From NCBI RefSeq assembly GCF_000599865.1, contig NZ_JHAC01000050.1, positions 21,249-85,248 of the forward strand: a stretch of DNA of 64,000 bases. The letters run 5' to 3'. Shown here one piece after another: positions 15,893 through 28,473 of this stretch. Made by a program: the position numbers and the translations under genes. A model generated the notes under the pieces. That model saw nothing but the letters and a program-made list of their open reading frames with translations, was not told where the DNA came from and ran no database searches. Source of the DNA: Deinococcus phoenicis. GTDB taxonomy: Bacteria > Deinococcota > Deinococci > Deinococcales > Deinococcaceae. How positions within the stretch are numbered: the first letter of the stretch is position 1; each line of letters begins with the position of its first letter.

Positions 15893-16131
15893 GCCGCCCC
15901 TCCCTGCGCCCGGAACACGCCGGGACACTGGCCGTCCGGTGCGGCGTAGTCGTCGTTGTTGCAGGACCAGCCGGCCCAGTGGAGTGTCCGCACGTCGCCG
16001 CAGCAGGTGCAGGTGGCGTGGGTGTGGCCCTGAGCCTGGAGACGGGCCAAGCGGCGGGCATCACGGGCATCCTGGCGGGCCTCGAAGGCGAGGACGGGGT
16101 CAAGCTCGGGGCGGGTATCTGCTACAGTCAT
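15889..16131 (-). CDS. Small cysteine-rich phage protein
   Basis: 80 aa. Basic helical N-terminus (FEARQDARDARRLARLQAQGH), then CTCCGD...CNNDD...QCPG, four cysteines spaced like a zinc ribbon. Coupled to the repeat gene (ATGA). Unknown function. Confidence 0.5.
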   Translation of the reverse strand: MTVADTRPELDPVLAFEARQDARDARRLARLQAQGHTHATCTCCGDVRTLHWAGWSCNNDDYAAPDGQCPGVFRAQGGAA

Positions 16132-16155
16132 GGGGAACCTCGAACGTTCGTGAAG

Positions 16156-16187
16156 GGCCGCGTCTATCTCACGCGGCCATGCTTTTT
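16156..16187. terminator. Hairpin GGCCGCGT/ACGCGGCC followed by T5 (rightward)
   Basis: Perfect 8-bp stem 16156-16163 with 16171-16178, loop of 7, then ATGCTTTTTG on the plus strand. No rightward gene precedes it, so it may stop antisense transcription. Read leftward it lies in the 5-prime leader of the 80-aa gene and could act as a structured leader. A CGAACGTTCG palindrome is adjacent at 16141-16150. Confidence 0.5.
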
Positions 16188-16188
16188 G

Positions 16189-16329
16189 TCAGCCAGCCAG
16201 ACGGCTGGGCTGCCGGACGCCCGAACGGGCGGGAACGGTGATGGGGAGCGTTACAGCGGCTGTAACGGCACAGGGCGCGGCTGAAGCGGCGTTTGCCCAG
16301 GTCTGAATTGCGTGGGTGGTACGGTACAT
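16189..16329 (-). CDS. Possible 46-aa phage ORF
   Basis: ATG 16329 is preceded by GAAGGGGAGTCCC, a good ribosome-binding site. The frame runs 46 codons to a TGA at 16189. Its middle spans a perfect dyad CGTTACAG-CGG-CTGTAACG, which again contains the GTTAC motif seen at 7.4-7.6 kb. Start signal is good but codon content is unremarkable, so translation is uncertain. It lies between the control region and the early genes. Confidence 0.35.
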   Translation of the reverse strand: MYRTTHAIQTWANAASAAPCAVTAAVTLPITVPARSGVRQPSRLAG

Positions 16330-16395
16330 GGGACTCCCCTTCAGCTCGGGTGCCCTGTACTGATCCGTCGTTTCCAGGCGGGTGGATCAGTCAGG

Positions 16396-16554
16396 TCAGG
16401 CGGTGGTCAGCGTGGTGCTGGGTGGTGATGGAGGCGCGAGGGGAGTGGTGCTGATGGCCTCGCGGGTAAGCCGTGCGGCGTGCATCCGGGCCAGCAGGTC
16501 AGCGGCCCAGGCCAGCCGGGACGCGGGGCGGATGGGGTGGGGGGTGGAGGTCAT
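16396..16554 (-). CDS. 52-aa ORF coupled to the leftward XRE regulator
   Basis: ATG 16554 overlaps the XRE gene stop (ATGA). Sequence starts MTSTPHPIRPASRLAWAADL and continues ARMHAARLTREA; the tail is Pro/Thr/Ser-rich. The helical first 35 residues and the overlap favour a real gene. Unknown function. Confidence 0.45.
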   Translation of the reverse strand: MTSTPHPIRPASRLAWAADLLARMHAARLTREAISTTPLAPPSPPSTTLTTA

Positions 16555-16787
16555 GCAGGCACCTGCTCAGCCTTTACCCGCAGACCCATATCCTCAATCG
16601 CGAAAAGCTCTTCCATCGTGATGCCGAGCGCACGGGCGAGCGGAGCGGCCACAGACACGTGTGTGTCGTGGTTTCTCCCCTGCTCGTGGGCCTGAATCAG
16701 GGCGGCAGACACGCCCGCCTCACGGGCCAGGGCTTCACGCGACAGGCCGCGCGCCTCCCTGTGTTCTCTGAGTCGTTTCATCTGCAT
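16551..16787 (-). CDS. XRE-family regulator (Cro/early-repressor type)
   Basis: 78 aa from ATG 16787. A TAGACT -10 box (16799-16794) places the transcript start on this ATG, making it leaderless; upstream in-frame ATG 16793 would be untranscribed. MKRLREHREARGLSREALAREAGVSAALIQAHEQG is a canonical XRE helix-turn-helix with recognition helix SAALIQAHE. A good -35, TTGACG, is at 16822-16817 with a 17-base spacer. It is transcribed leftward toward the replication genes, like a Cro of the phage switch. Confidence 0.85.
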   Translation of the reverse strand: MQMKRLREHREARGLSREALAREAGVSAALIQAHEQGRNHDTHVSVAAPLARALGITMEELFAIEDMGLRVKAEQVPA

Positions 16788-16888
16788 ACCCATAGTCTAA
16801 GGCTCTTCGGGTGATACGTCAATAACACTACGGGTCTGCCGTTAGACTATGTGGGAACCCATGAGGGAGTATTGACGTATGGGTATGC
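16784..16888. promoter_or_regulatory. Phage genetic switch: four related operator sites between divergent XRE genes
   Basis: Three inverted-repeat pairs interlock here: CATAGTCTAA/TTAGACTATG (16791-16800, 16842-16851), ATACGTCAATA/TATTGACGTAT (16814-16824, 16870-16880) and GCATACCCAT/ATGGGTATGC (16784-16793, 16879-16888). Aligned, they give four sites of the form TT-GACtAT-GGGTATGC, two on each strand. Two contain TTGACG (-35 like) and two contain TAGACT (-10 like), so repressor binding would cover both promoters. Confidence 0.75.
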
Positions 16889-16926
16889 CGATATGCTCAC
16901 TCACGTATCAGCAGGCAGACGGCTAA
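16879..16926 (+). CDS. 15-codon leader ORF coupled to the repressor
   Basis: GAGGGAG at 16863-16869, nine bases, then ATG; it encodes MGMPICSLTYQQADG. Its TAA shares an A with the repressor ATG (TAATG), the arrangement for termination-reinitiation. The repressor ATG lacks its own good ribosome-binding site, which supports coupling. Confidence 0.45.
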   Translation: MGMPICSLTYQQADG

Positions 16927-17504
16927 TGCCAGAGGCGCGCCTCCCTCGCAGCCGCTCGAAGGCCAATCTCCCCACGTGGGCTGCCGCGTTGCGTGTCCGC
17001 CGCGCTGAACTGGGGAAGAGCCAGGAGCAGGTGGCGCTGGACAGCGGCATCCTGAACCAGACCACGGTGAGCGAGTTGGAGGGCGGACGGTATGACCTCG
17101 CCAATTTGACGATTGCCCGACTCGCAGGGCTGGCGCGTGGGCTGGGCTGGACCTTGGCGCAGATGGAAGTCGCGCTGGGGGTGGATTTTGGCCTGAGCAG
17201 CTACGAGGGAGCCATGCCCACCCCCCGCAGTCGCCCCCAACGCCCCCGAGCCTCTGCCGCTCTTTCCGCCGCTGCCCAGGGATACCACGCGCCCCCTGAG
17301 CCACTGCCTATCCCGGACGCCCTGCGGGAGGCAGCAGCGACGTTCGGCCAGCAGCCAGAGTTTGCCCCGCTGAGTGAGTTGCGCTGGCAACGATATCTGG
17401 CCGAGATTCCCTTCCGTCGCACCCCGACCACACCGGGGGAATGGCTGGTTGTGTACCTGAATCGCCGGGATGAGGTGGACCCACCGGAGCCGGAGCGTGA
17501 TTGA
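16926..17504 (+). CDS. XRE-family phage repressor (CI/ImmR-like)
   Basis: 192 aa from ATG 16926; longer in-frame starts (16851, 16893) would overlap the operators. The helix-turn-helix is WAAALRVRRAELGKSQEQVALDSGILNQTTVSELEGGRYDLANL (residues about 20-65). A Pro/Arg/Ala linker follows, then a C-terminal domain ending FRRTPTTPGEWLVVYLNRRDE. There is no Ser-Lys LexA/CI autoprotease dyad visible. Instead the next gene encodes a metalloprotease, as in ImmR-ImmA and DdrO-IrrE systems. Likely the lysogeny repressor. Confidence 0.8.
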   Translation: MPEARLPRSRSKANLPTWAAALRVRRAELGKSQEQVALDSGILNQTTVSELEGGRYDLANLTIARLAGLARGLGWTLAQMEVALGVDFGLSSYEGAMPTPRSRPQRPRASAALSAAAQGYHAPPEPLPIPDALREAAATFGQQPEFAPLSELRWQRYLAEIPFRRTPTTPGEWLVVYLNRRDEVDPPEPERD

Positions 17505-18165
17505 CGACGTGATCCATAGCCTGCTGCGCTACACCGAGGCACGCGGCACGGAAGCGGCTCCTAGCGCCGACATGCCCGCCCTGGCGGATGGACTGGGCTA
17601 CACGCTGGCTCCCCATGAGCGGAGCTTTTTTGATCCCCTCACCGGCACCGCCTACATCAAGCGCACCCGCGACCCCCTCCAGTACAACAGCGACGCGGGG
17701 CATGAACTCGCGCACGCCCTGGCGCTAGAAGCGGCCCCTGGCTCGCCCAGCTATCGCGACGTGGTGCGCCGCTACCACGCCCAGGTGCCTGACCTGCTGG
17801 CCCACGAGGAACGCCTGACTGACCATGCAGGCGACGTGCTGACCATGCCTCCCGATCTCGTGCGGGTCACCCTGGACATCTGCGGGGTGAACGCGATAGC
17901 GGTCTGGGTGCTGCATCAGGCCGCCCAGGTGCGCCTGCACGAGGCGCTGCGCCGCGTGGTGCATTTCAACCTCGATGGCCGTGCCGGGGGGTTCATCGGC
18001 TACGGCGGCAGAATCACCCACGCCAGCTCGTACCGCTACCGCCTGCCCCCCTGGGTAGGTGATCCGGTCCCGGATGAAGACGAGTTCCAGGGCGAGGGCG
18101 TGAGCCTGTTTCAGGTGCCAGGGAGACGTAACACCGTCATTGGTCTGATCGTCATAGAGGAGTGA
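17497..18165 (+). CDS. ImmA/IrrE-family metallopeptidase (anti-repressor)
   Basis: 222 aa from GTG 17497, which has GGAGCCGGAG just upstream and overlaps the repressor stop by 8 bases. The zinc motif GHELAHAL gives His69, Glu70, His73. ERLTDHAGDVLTMP supplies the downstream acidic residue typical of the family. Members cleave a partner XRE repressor upon damage signalling: ImmA on ImmR in ICEBs1, IrrE/PprI on DdrO in Deinococcus. The adjacent repressor is the expected substrate, which would induce this prophage under stress. Substrate is inferred from context. Confidence 0.85.
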   Translation: MIDDVIHSLLRYTEARGTEAAPSADMPALADGLGYTLAPHERSFFDPLTGTAYIKRTRDPLQYNSDAGHELAHALALEAAPGSPSYRDVVRRYHAQVPDLLAHEERLTDHAGDVLTMPPDLVRVTLDICGVNAIAVWVLHQAAQVRLHEALRRVVHFNLDGRAGGFIGYGGRITHASSYRYRLPPWVGDPVPDEDEFQGEGVSLFQVPGRRNTVIGLIVIEE

Positions 18166-18169
18166 TGTC

Positions 18170-18787
18170 ATGAAGAAACTGCTTGCCCTAGCTATGCTGT
18201 CGGCCTTTCCTGCCTCCGCTGCTCCGCTCTATACGGTGACGGTCAATCTGTCCCCAAAGAATGTCAACGCTTCTATCTTTCTCATTAACGACTCCAAAAA
18301 CGCACCCAAATCAGCCTCCTGCGCCAAAGAAAAGAGCGACAAGCTTGTCTGTAGACTGCCAGCCGGAAATTATTCGCTGTCAGTATTTGACCCTCTTGAT
18401 GGCTCTGTAACTTTCCCAAAGGTAGAGAAGAAAATAAAGGTTACTAAAGATACTATTATTAACCAAATGGTAGCCGCCAAGTTTAAAAGTATCCGCCCAA
18501 TGCCAGCCGAGGGCGCTGATGCTTTTAATTCAATAGCAATTTCTGTTAATGGAGAGGTGTACGACTGCAAAACATATGTCATGTCACGTCTATGTGCCAT
18601 AACGCCGCTAGATGTTCAGAGCGTAAGAACACTCATTAGCCTAAATCAAAACGTAAAACAAATTACCGCTTGGGAGCGAGCGGATGTATTTGTTATGGGA
18701 AATTTTCTCATTGGCAACCGCACGTACCAGATTCTTCTGAGTTCTCGTTCAGATGATGGGACTTTGATCCAGTTCGCACTCCCATGA
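18170..18787 (+). CDS. AT-rich secreted cargo protein of unknown function
   Basis: 205 aa with a clear signal peptide (MKKLLALAMLSAFPASAA, cleavage near residue 18). The mature part is beta-rich (LYTVTVNLSPKNVNASIFLIND, IAISVNGEVYDCKTY) with four cysteines that could pair after export. Base composition drops sharply (for example 18,421-18,480 is mostly A/T), unlike both neighbours, marking a recent acquisition. It sits between anti-repressor and integrase, the classic place for a lysogenic-conversion gene expressed in the prophage. GAGGAG ribosome-binding site upstream. No family recognised. Confidence 0.75.
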   Translation: MKKLLALAMLSAFPASAAPLYTVTVNLSPKNVNASIFLINDSKNAPKSASCAKEKSDKLVCRLPAGNYSLSVFDPLDGSVTFPKVEKKIKVTKDTIINQMVAAKFKSIRPMPAEGADAFNSIAISVNGEVYDCKTYVMSRLCAITPLDVQSVRTLISLNQNVKQITAWERADVFVMGNFLIGNRTYQILLSSRSDDGTLIQFALP

Positions 18788-20172
18788 CCCCGCGCGCCTT
18801 CTCCTATGCCCGCGTCTCCGGTCGTGACCAGGCCGACTCCGGGTACAGCCTGCCTGCCCAGCGCGAGCGCGCCGCCGCCTTCGCGCAATTCCACGCCCTG
18901 CCGGTCCCCATTCACTTCGAGGATCCCGCCGTCTCTGGCAAACGGGACGCCCGCCCTGCCTGGGTCGCCATGATGGGACAGGTCCGGGCCGGGGATACGG
19001 TGCTGGCAAAGGACCTCACACGCATCGCGCGCGGCGGCATCGTGCAGACGCTCACCCTCATCCGCGACATTGAGGCGCGGGGCGCGCGGCTGGTGTTGAT
19101 CGACCAGAGCCTCGACACCAGCACGCCGTTCGGGCGCGTGGTGCTGAGCATCCTCGCCACGCTGGCCGAGTACGAACTGGAGCAGACCCGCGAGCGGTCC
19201 ATGATCGGGCGGACCTTCGCGGCAAAGGCCGGCATCTGGCCCCAGGGCAGCGTGCCCTACGGTTACCTGCGGAATGCGGAGAAGCGCCTGGAGCTGAACC
19301 CCGCCACCCGTGAACCGGTGCGGGCGGCGCTGCTGGCCCTGGTCGGTCGGTCCTACCAGGAAGCCTCCGAGGAATTGCGGGGGCAGGGCATTCCCTCCCC
19401 CACGGGCAAGCCCAACTGGTCCCCGGCTCGTTTGCACGCCCTGGCGCAGCAGACCGCGTACATCGGGCGCGCGGTCTTCGTGAGCGGCGGGGAACGTATC
19501 GAGGTGCCCTGCCCGCGCCTGCTCTCCGATGAAGAGTGGGAGGCGCTTCACGCAGGCCGCCGTGCCTTCAGCGGTGGAGAGCGGCGGCCGGACCGGTACC
19601 CCTTGGTCGGCCACCTGCGCTGCCCCCATGGTGCGCCGATGAACGGGCGACAGGAGAGTCACCGGAACGCGGGCATGGTCAGCCGCTACCACGTCAGCGG
19701 GCGGCTGAAGCGGCACTACGGCTGCGGCTGCCCCAGTTTCCGGGCTGCCCAGGTGGATGATGCCGCCCGTGACCTGCTGGCCCGCGTGCTGACTGACCCG
19801 ACCGACCCAGCCCACCTCGCCCTGCTGACTGGGGCCACGCCCCTCTCCGACGGGCGGGAGCAGGAGCGGCAGGAAGTTCAGGAGTCTCTCTCCAACCTCG
19901 CCCGCCTGCGCGTGCTGGGCCAGATCGAAGAGCGCGACTATCTCAGCCTGCGCGAGGAGCTGAAGGCCCGGGAACGCGCCTTGACCCCGAAGCCCCGCCA
20001 GGTGACTGAGGTGCCGGTGATGAATGAACTGGCCGCAGATGTGCGGGAGGCCAGCTCGGAACACCTGGCGGAACTACTGGACCTGCTGGATGTGCGGCTG
20101 CTGATCCAACCGGACGGGACGCTGGAACTGCTGGGTTTGCGACCGTTGGACACGGTACAGCAGGCGGTCTAG
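18784..20172 (+). CDS. int: Large serine recombinase (phage integrase)
   Basis: 462 aa. The resolvase domain starts FSYARVSGRDQADSGYSLPAQRERA with catalytic Ser12, then FEDPAVSGKRDARP, LAKDLTRIARGG, TPFGRVVLSILATLAEYELEQTRERSMIGR. A recombinase DNA-binding domain follows. Next is a zinc ribbon (LRCPHGAP ... HYGCGCPSF) and a C-terminal coiled coil (REQERQEVQESLSNLARL ... REELKARERAL) typical of phage integrases. It joins attP to attB at a short 2-bp core. Start overlaps the cargo gene stop (ATGA). Its stop codon lies at the prophage right end. Confidence 0.95.
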   Translation: MTPRAFSYARVSGRDQADSGYSLPAQRERAAAFAQFHALPVPIHFEDPAVSGKRDARPAWVAMMGQVRAGDTVLAKDLTRIARGGIVQTLTLIRDIEARGARLVLIDQSLDTSTPFGRVVLSILATLAEYELEQTRERSMIGRTFAAKAGIWPQGSVPYGYLRNAEKRLELNPATREPVRAALLALVGRSYQEASEELRGQGIPSPTGKPNWSPARLHALAQQTAYIGRAVFVSGGERIEVPCPRLLSDEEWEALHAGRRAFSGGERRPDRYPLVGHLRCPHGAPMNGRQESHRNAGMVSRYHVSGRLKRHYGCGCPSFRAAQVDDAARDLLARVLTDPTDPAHLALLTGATPLSDGREQERQEVQESLSNLARLRVLGQIEERDYLSLREELKARERALTPKPRQVTEVPVMNELAADVREASSEHLAELLDLLDVRLLIQPDGTLELLGLRPLDTVQQAV

Positions 20173-20246
20173 GCTGCCCGGAGAACCGTCCTGCTGTCGT
20201 TGGCGACCAGGATGCGGGGCCGGTCGGCGGGGTGGGCGTCAGTCAT
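20169..20246 (-). pseudogene. 5-prime fragment of a host gene cut by prophage integration (response-regulator-like)
   Basis: From ATG 20246 leftward there are 25 codons, MTDAHPADRPRILVANDSRT and VLRAA, then a stop that falls inside the integrase stop region. PRILVANDSRTVLR looks like the first strand and acidic pair of a CheY-like receiver. The remainder must be at the other prophage end, outside the window. Family call rests on 14 residues only. Confidence 0.55.
20173..20215. other. Probable attR region of the prophage
   Basis: The integrase ends at 20172 and a host reading frame is interrupted here, so the crossover lies within about 40 bp (around GGAGAACCGTCCTGCTGTCG). Serine integrases leave no long direct repeat, so the exact core cannot be read from one end. 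Confidence 0.5.
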
Positions 20247-20346
20247 GCGGGCAGGGTAGCGCGGCCCGCCGCCCCCCAGCTTCCGGACGGGCGGGCGCTT
20301 CATGGCAGGCGCTCCACCCTGACGCCTGCGCTCTAGACTCTGGGCC

Positions 20347-21192
20347 ATGAAGGCAGCGCGGGAGACGCGGGCGGCGTGGCGGGTGGCGCTGGGCAACATC
20401 ATCTTCAACGCCGACACGCCTGCCGGGCGCGTGTTCGACCTGGGTCTGATCCTCGCCATCTTCGTCAGTGTGCTGACGGTGATGCTGGACAGTGTCGCCA
20501 GCGTGGGGCGGCGGTACGGCCCACTGCTGAATGACATCGAACTGGGCCTCACGGCGCTTTTTACGGTGGAATACCTGCTGCGGCTGCTCACGGCCCGGCA
20601 CGCCAGACACTACGCCCGCAGTTTCTTCGGTGTGGTCGATATCCTCTCGATCCTGCCGAGCTACCTGGCATTGCTGCTGCCCGCCGCGCAGTTCCTGCTG
20701 ATCGTGCGGGTCCTGCGCCTGCTGCGGATTTTCCGCATCTTCAAGCTGGTGCGCTTTCTCAGCGAGGCGAGCGTCCTTCAGCAGGCGCTCCAGGCCAGTC
20801 TGGCCAAGATCACGGTCTTTATCGCGACCGTCCTGACCCTGGTGACCATCATCGGGACCCTGATGTACGTGATCGAGGGGCCGCAGAACGGCTTTACCAG
20901 CATCCCCACCAGCATCTACTGGGCCATCGTGACCCTGACGACGGTGGGCTACGGCGACATTGCCCCGAAGACGGGCCTGGGCAAGACGCTGGCCTCGCTC
21001 GCCATGATTCTCGGCTACGGCATCATTGCGGTGCCGACCGGCATCGTGACGGTGAGCCTCGCCCAGGCCCAGCGCGGCGTGCAACCGGACCGGGTGTGTC
21101 CGCGCTGCGGCCTGCGTGGACACACCCGGGACGCCCTGTACTGCTCGCGCTGCGGCGAGAAGCTGCCGGGCAGCCTAGGCCAGATGCCGTAG
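20347..21192 (+). CDS. Voltage-gated potassium channel with C-terminal zinc ribbon
   Basis: 281-aa six-helix Kv-type channel of the inner membrane. S4 is the arginine-rich VRVLRLLRIFRIFKLVRF (about 120-137), and the selectivity filter TVGYGD is at 199-204. Unusually, the C-terminus is a zinc ribbon, CPRC at 251-254 and CSRC at 266-269, which could sense metal or redox state or bring in partners. TAGACT at 20334-20339 is 7 bases before the ATG, so the mRNA is leaderless. First intact host gene right of the prophage. Confidence 0.9.
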   Translation: MKAARETRAAWRVALGNIIFNADTPAGRVFDLGLILAIFVSVLTVMLDSVASVGRRYGPLLNDIELGLTALFTVEYLLRLLTARHARHYARSFFGVVDILSILPSYLALLLPAAQFLLIVRVLRLLRIFRIFKLVRFLSEASVLQQALQASLAKITVFIATVLTLVTIIGTLMYVIEGPQNGFTSIPTSIYWAIVTLTTVGYGDIAPKTGLGKTLASLAMILGYGIIAVPTGIVTVSLAQAQRGVQPDRVCPRCGLRGHTRDALYCSRCGEKLPGSLGQMP

Positions 21193-21253
21193 ACCCGGCA
21201 CAAACATTTGCCGCACCGCGACCGGCGGCGGTCGGCTACAGTAGGGGTATCCC

Positions 21254-21319
21254 ATGACGCGACTGTCTTTTCCCTTCCCGGCGCGTCCTCCGGCGCGCGG
21301 CCCTCTGGACCCGCCGTGA
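21254..21319 (+). CDS. 21-codon leader ORF overlapping the response-regulator start
   Basis: ATG 21254 follows a TACAGT -10 box (21237-21242) by 11 bases. The frame starts MTRLSFPFP and ends in TGA that overlaps GTG 21316 (GTGA). No ribosome-binding site precedes the GTG, so expression of the regulator may depend on this ORF. Composition is Pro/Arg-rich. Confidence 0.4.
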   Translation: MTRLSFPFPARPPARGPLDPP

Positions 21320-21750
21320 CCCGTCCCCTCCGCCTGCTCCTGATCGACGACAGCATAATGGACCGCCACCTCGCCGAGGAGGTGTTCGCCGAGTACGGGC
21401 ACCTGTGTACCGTGACCACGGTCGGCAGCGGTCAGGCCGCCCTCAACGCCATGCTGGCCCCCAAGGCCCCGCTCCCCGACGTGGTGCTGCTCGACATCAA
21501 CATGCCGGGCATGTCGGGGTTCGAGGTCCTGACGGCCATGAAAAGCCACGCCCAGCTCAGCCGGATCCCGGTGGTGATGCTGACCACCTCCAGCCACGAT
21601 CAGGACATCACCCAGGCGTATACGCTGCACGCCAGCTCGTACCTGATCAAGTCGGTGAATTTTCAGGACTTCGTGGCGCAGGTCGAGGGCTTCCTGGACT
21701 TCTGGACCAAGGCCCGCCTGACCACCTGGCCGGAGGCGCTCTCGCCCTGA
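21316..21750 (+). CDS. Single-domain response regulator (CheY-like)
   Basis: 144 aa from GTG 21316. LRLLLIDDSIMDRHLAEEVF carries the acidic pair, VVLLDINMPGMSGFEVLTAM the phosphoacceptor Asp, VVMLTTSS the Thr/Ser and YLIKSVNFQDF the conserved Lys. No output domain: it belongs with Rcp1/CheY-type relay regulators, which often pair with bacteriophytochrome kinases. No kinase is adjacent here. Confidence 0.9.
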   Translation: MTRPLRLLLIDDSIMDRHLAEEVFAEYGHLCTVTTVGSGQAALNAMLAPKAPLPDVVLLDINMPGMSGFEVLTAMKSHAQLSRIPVVMLTTSSHDQDITQAYTLHASSYLIKSVNFQDFVAQVEGFLDFWTKARLTTWPEALSP

Positions 21751-21757
21751 GGCGGGG

Positions 21758-22441
<684 letters not shown>

Positions 22442-22889
22442 GCGCCCATCATGACGGGCCGGCTGGCCCGAGGAGGCGTGTATGAAGACGCTTCCCCATT
22501 CCCGTGAGTGGGCGGCCCCGCTGGCCCGACGGCCCCGGCCCGGAATCACCTTCGACGCACTGCTGGGGTCAGGGGTGCGGGTCCTGGAGGCGGTCAGAGT
22601 GCCCGCTGGGCCGCCCACGACCGCCAGACCGAACTTGCCGGACCTCGCCCGCTGGAAGGCACCCACACCGCATTCCGTCTGCGGGACGGCCACGGGAATG
22701 ATTTCGCACCTTCCCGCTGCCACCGCGCCGAGCAGGTCATTCACCACGTGTCCGTGCGCACCTGGGCACCTACCTGGGAAGCCCGGGCCACAGCACTGGG
22801 CCTCCCCTCCCACGAGGAACGGCAGGTGATGCAGGCCGGAATGAGCAAAGGCGGAAGCACCCGGCCTCCGCCCCTGTCAACTGCCCTGG
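22442..22889. other. Region without a confident gene
   Basis: Two overlapping rightward frames (22482-22829 and 22508-22960) give Pro/Arg-rich products. The stretch ARWAAHDRQTELAGP with GTHTAFRLRDG and later ERQVMQAGMSK in the second frame hints at a decayed gene, but it would run into the glmS 3-prime end. A hairpin at 22850-22872 (GGCGGA/TCCGCC, then TTTGC leftward) may terminate glmS. Confidence 0.4.
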
Positions 22890-24710
<1,821 letters not shown>

Positions 24711-24778
24711 AGGTTCTCCTGACCCGCACCCGGCGCACAGGCCAGGGCAGGCGGTGTCTGGATTTGGGTTGTGGCACC

Positions 24779-24963
<185 letters not shown>

Positions 24964-25004
24964 TTCCCGTTTTGCGTGAACCGGACACCAACGGCTCGGG
25001 GAGC

Positions 25005-25013
25005 AGGATAGCA
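25005..25013 (-). promoter_or_regulatory. Extended -10 promoter of glmS
   Basis: TGC-TATCCT read leftward. Predicted transcription start near 24998, about 35 bases upstream of the ribozyme cleavage site. Confidence 0.5.
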
Positions 25014-25248
25014 CCTCCGGCTTGAGTGCCGTGTGCAAGATGCTCACGCGGGCCGAGGGCCGTTCTCCGAATAGCGTGGGCAGATGACGTGGGCAGGGAA
25101 CAAGAACCCCGCCCACACCCTGCTCCGTCCTGCTCGTTGAACTTCACTCGCTCCGCCCGGACAGAAGGTGCTTCTTCTTTTTTCCATTGCTTCAGGGCCA
25201 AAAAGCAGGGGCAGGAACCTTCTCAGCCCGCTGCCCCGGGCCTCCGGG

Positions 25249-26445
<1,197 letters not shown>

Positions 26446-26487
26446 GGCTTCCATTCTACCGCGCCTCCCCCTGCGGTGAAGCCCCCC

Positions 26488-27138
<651 letters not shown>

Positions 27139-27179
27139 CGGTCGTCATGCTACCGCGCCCTTCCTGACCCGCAGCTCAC

Positions 27180-27210
<31 letters not shown>

Positions 27211-27314
27211 ACCCATGTGTCACCTTACAGGGGGCACGCCTGGGGGGCAGAGCGCGCCCCGGCGACCCAGCGCCAGAGAAACAGCACGCGCCGCGTGGCC
27301 CAAGGAGAGAAATC

Positions 27315-27497
<183 letters not shown>

Positions 27498-27512
27498 AGA
27501 CCGGCAACTGAA

Positions 27513-27540
27513 AAAGGCTCCCAGACGGGGGCCTTTTTTT
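27513..27540 (+). terminator. Rho-independent terminator of rpmF
   Basis: AAGGCTCCC-AGAC-GGGGGCCTT stem followed by seven or more T residues, 16 bases after the stop codon. Confidence 0.92.
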
Positions 27541-27588
27541 GTTGGATTTTTGTTGGAAACGGGCAGGAAGACCGCCCACGCTCCGCCT

Positions 27589-27654
27589 ATACGGATTCCG
27601 TTCAATTCCTTCCGGGACAGCGCCGGACGTCAAGCCCTCTCCCGAAACTCGTAT
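27589..27654. repeat. Short MITE-like element
   Basis: Begins ATACGGATTCCGTTCAATTC and ends CGAAACTCGTAT, giving imperfect terminal inverted repeats (9 of 12). The same ends bound the 133-bp element at 34842-34974. Lies in the gene-free stretch between the rpmF terminator and the menG stop (27541-27717). Confidence 0.45.
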
Positions 27655-27717
27655 CCCCTCCTTCTCGCGGCCGCCAGGATGGGAAGCACGCCGTCAACGA
27701 TTCCACCGGAGTGCGTC

Positions 27718-28473
<756 letters not shown>

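Noticed and set aside
15326..15949. Rightward ORF of 207 codons through the inverted repeat, with PCG repeats
   Set aside because: It is the mirror image created by the palindrome plus shadow frame of the leftward gene; it has no ribosome-binding site. It matters only as the predicted product of core inversion.
16851..16925. Longer N-terminus for the rightward repressor (starts at 16851 or 16893)
   Set aside because: It would translate the operator region and add residues ahead of the helix-turn-helix; the TAATG-coupled ATG at 16926 fits better.
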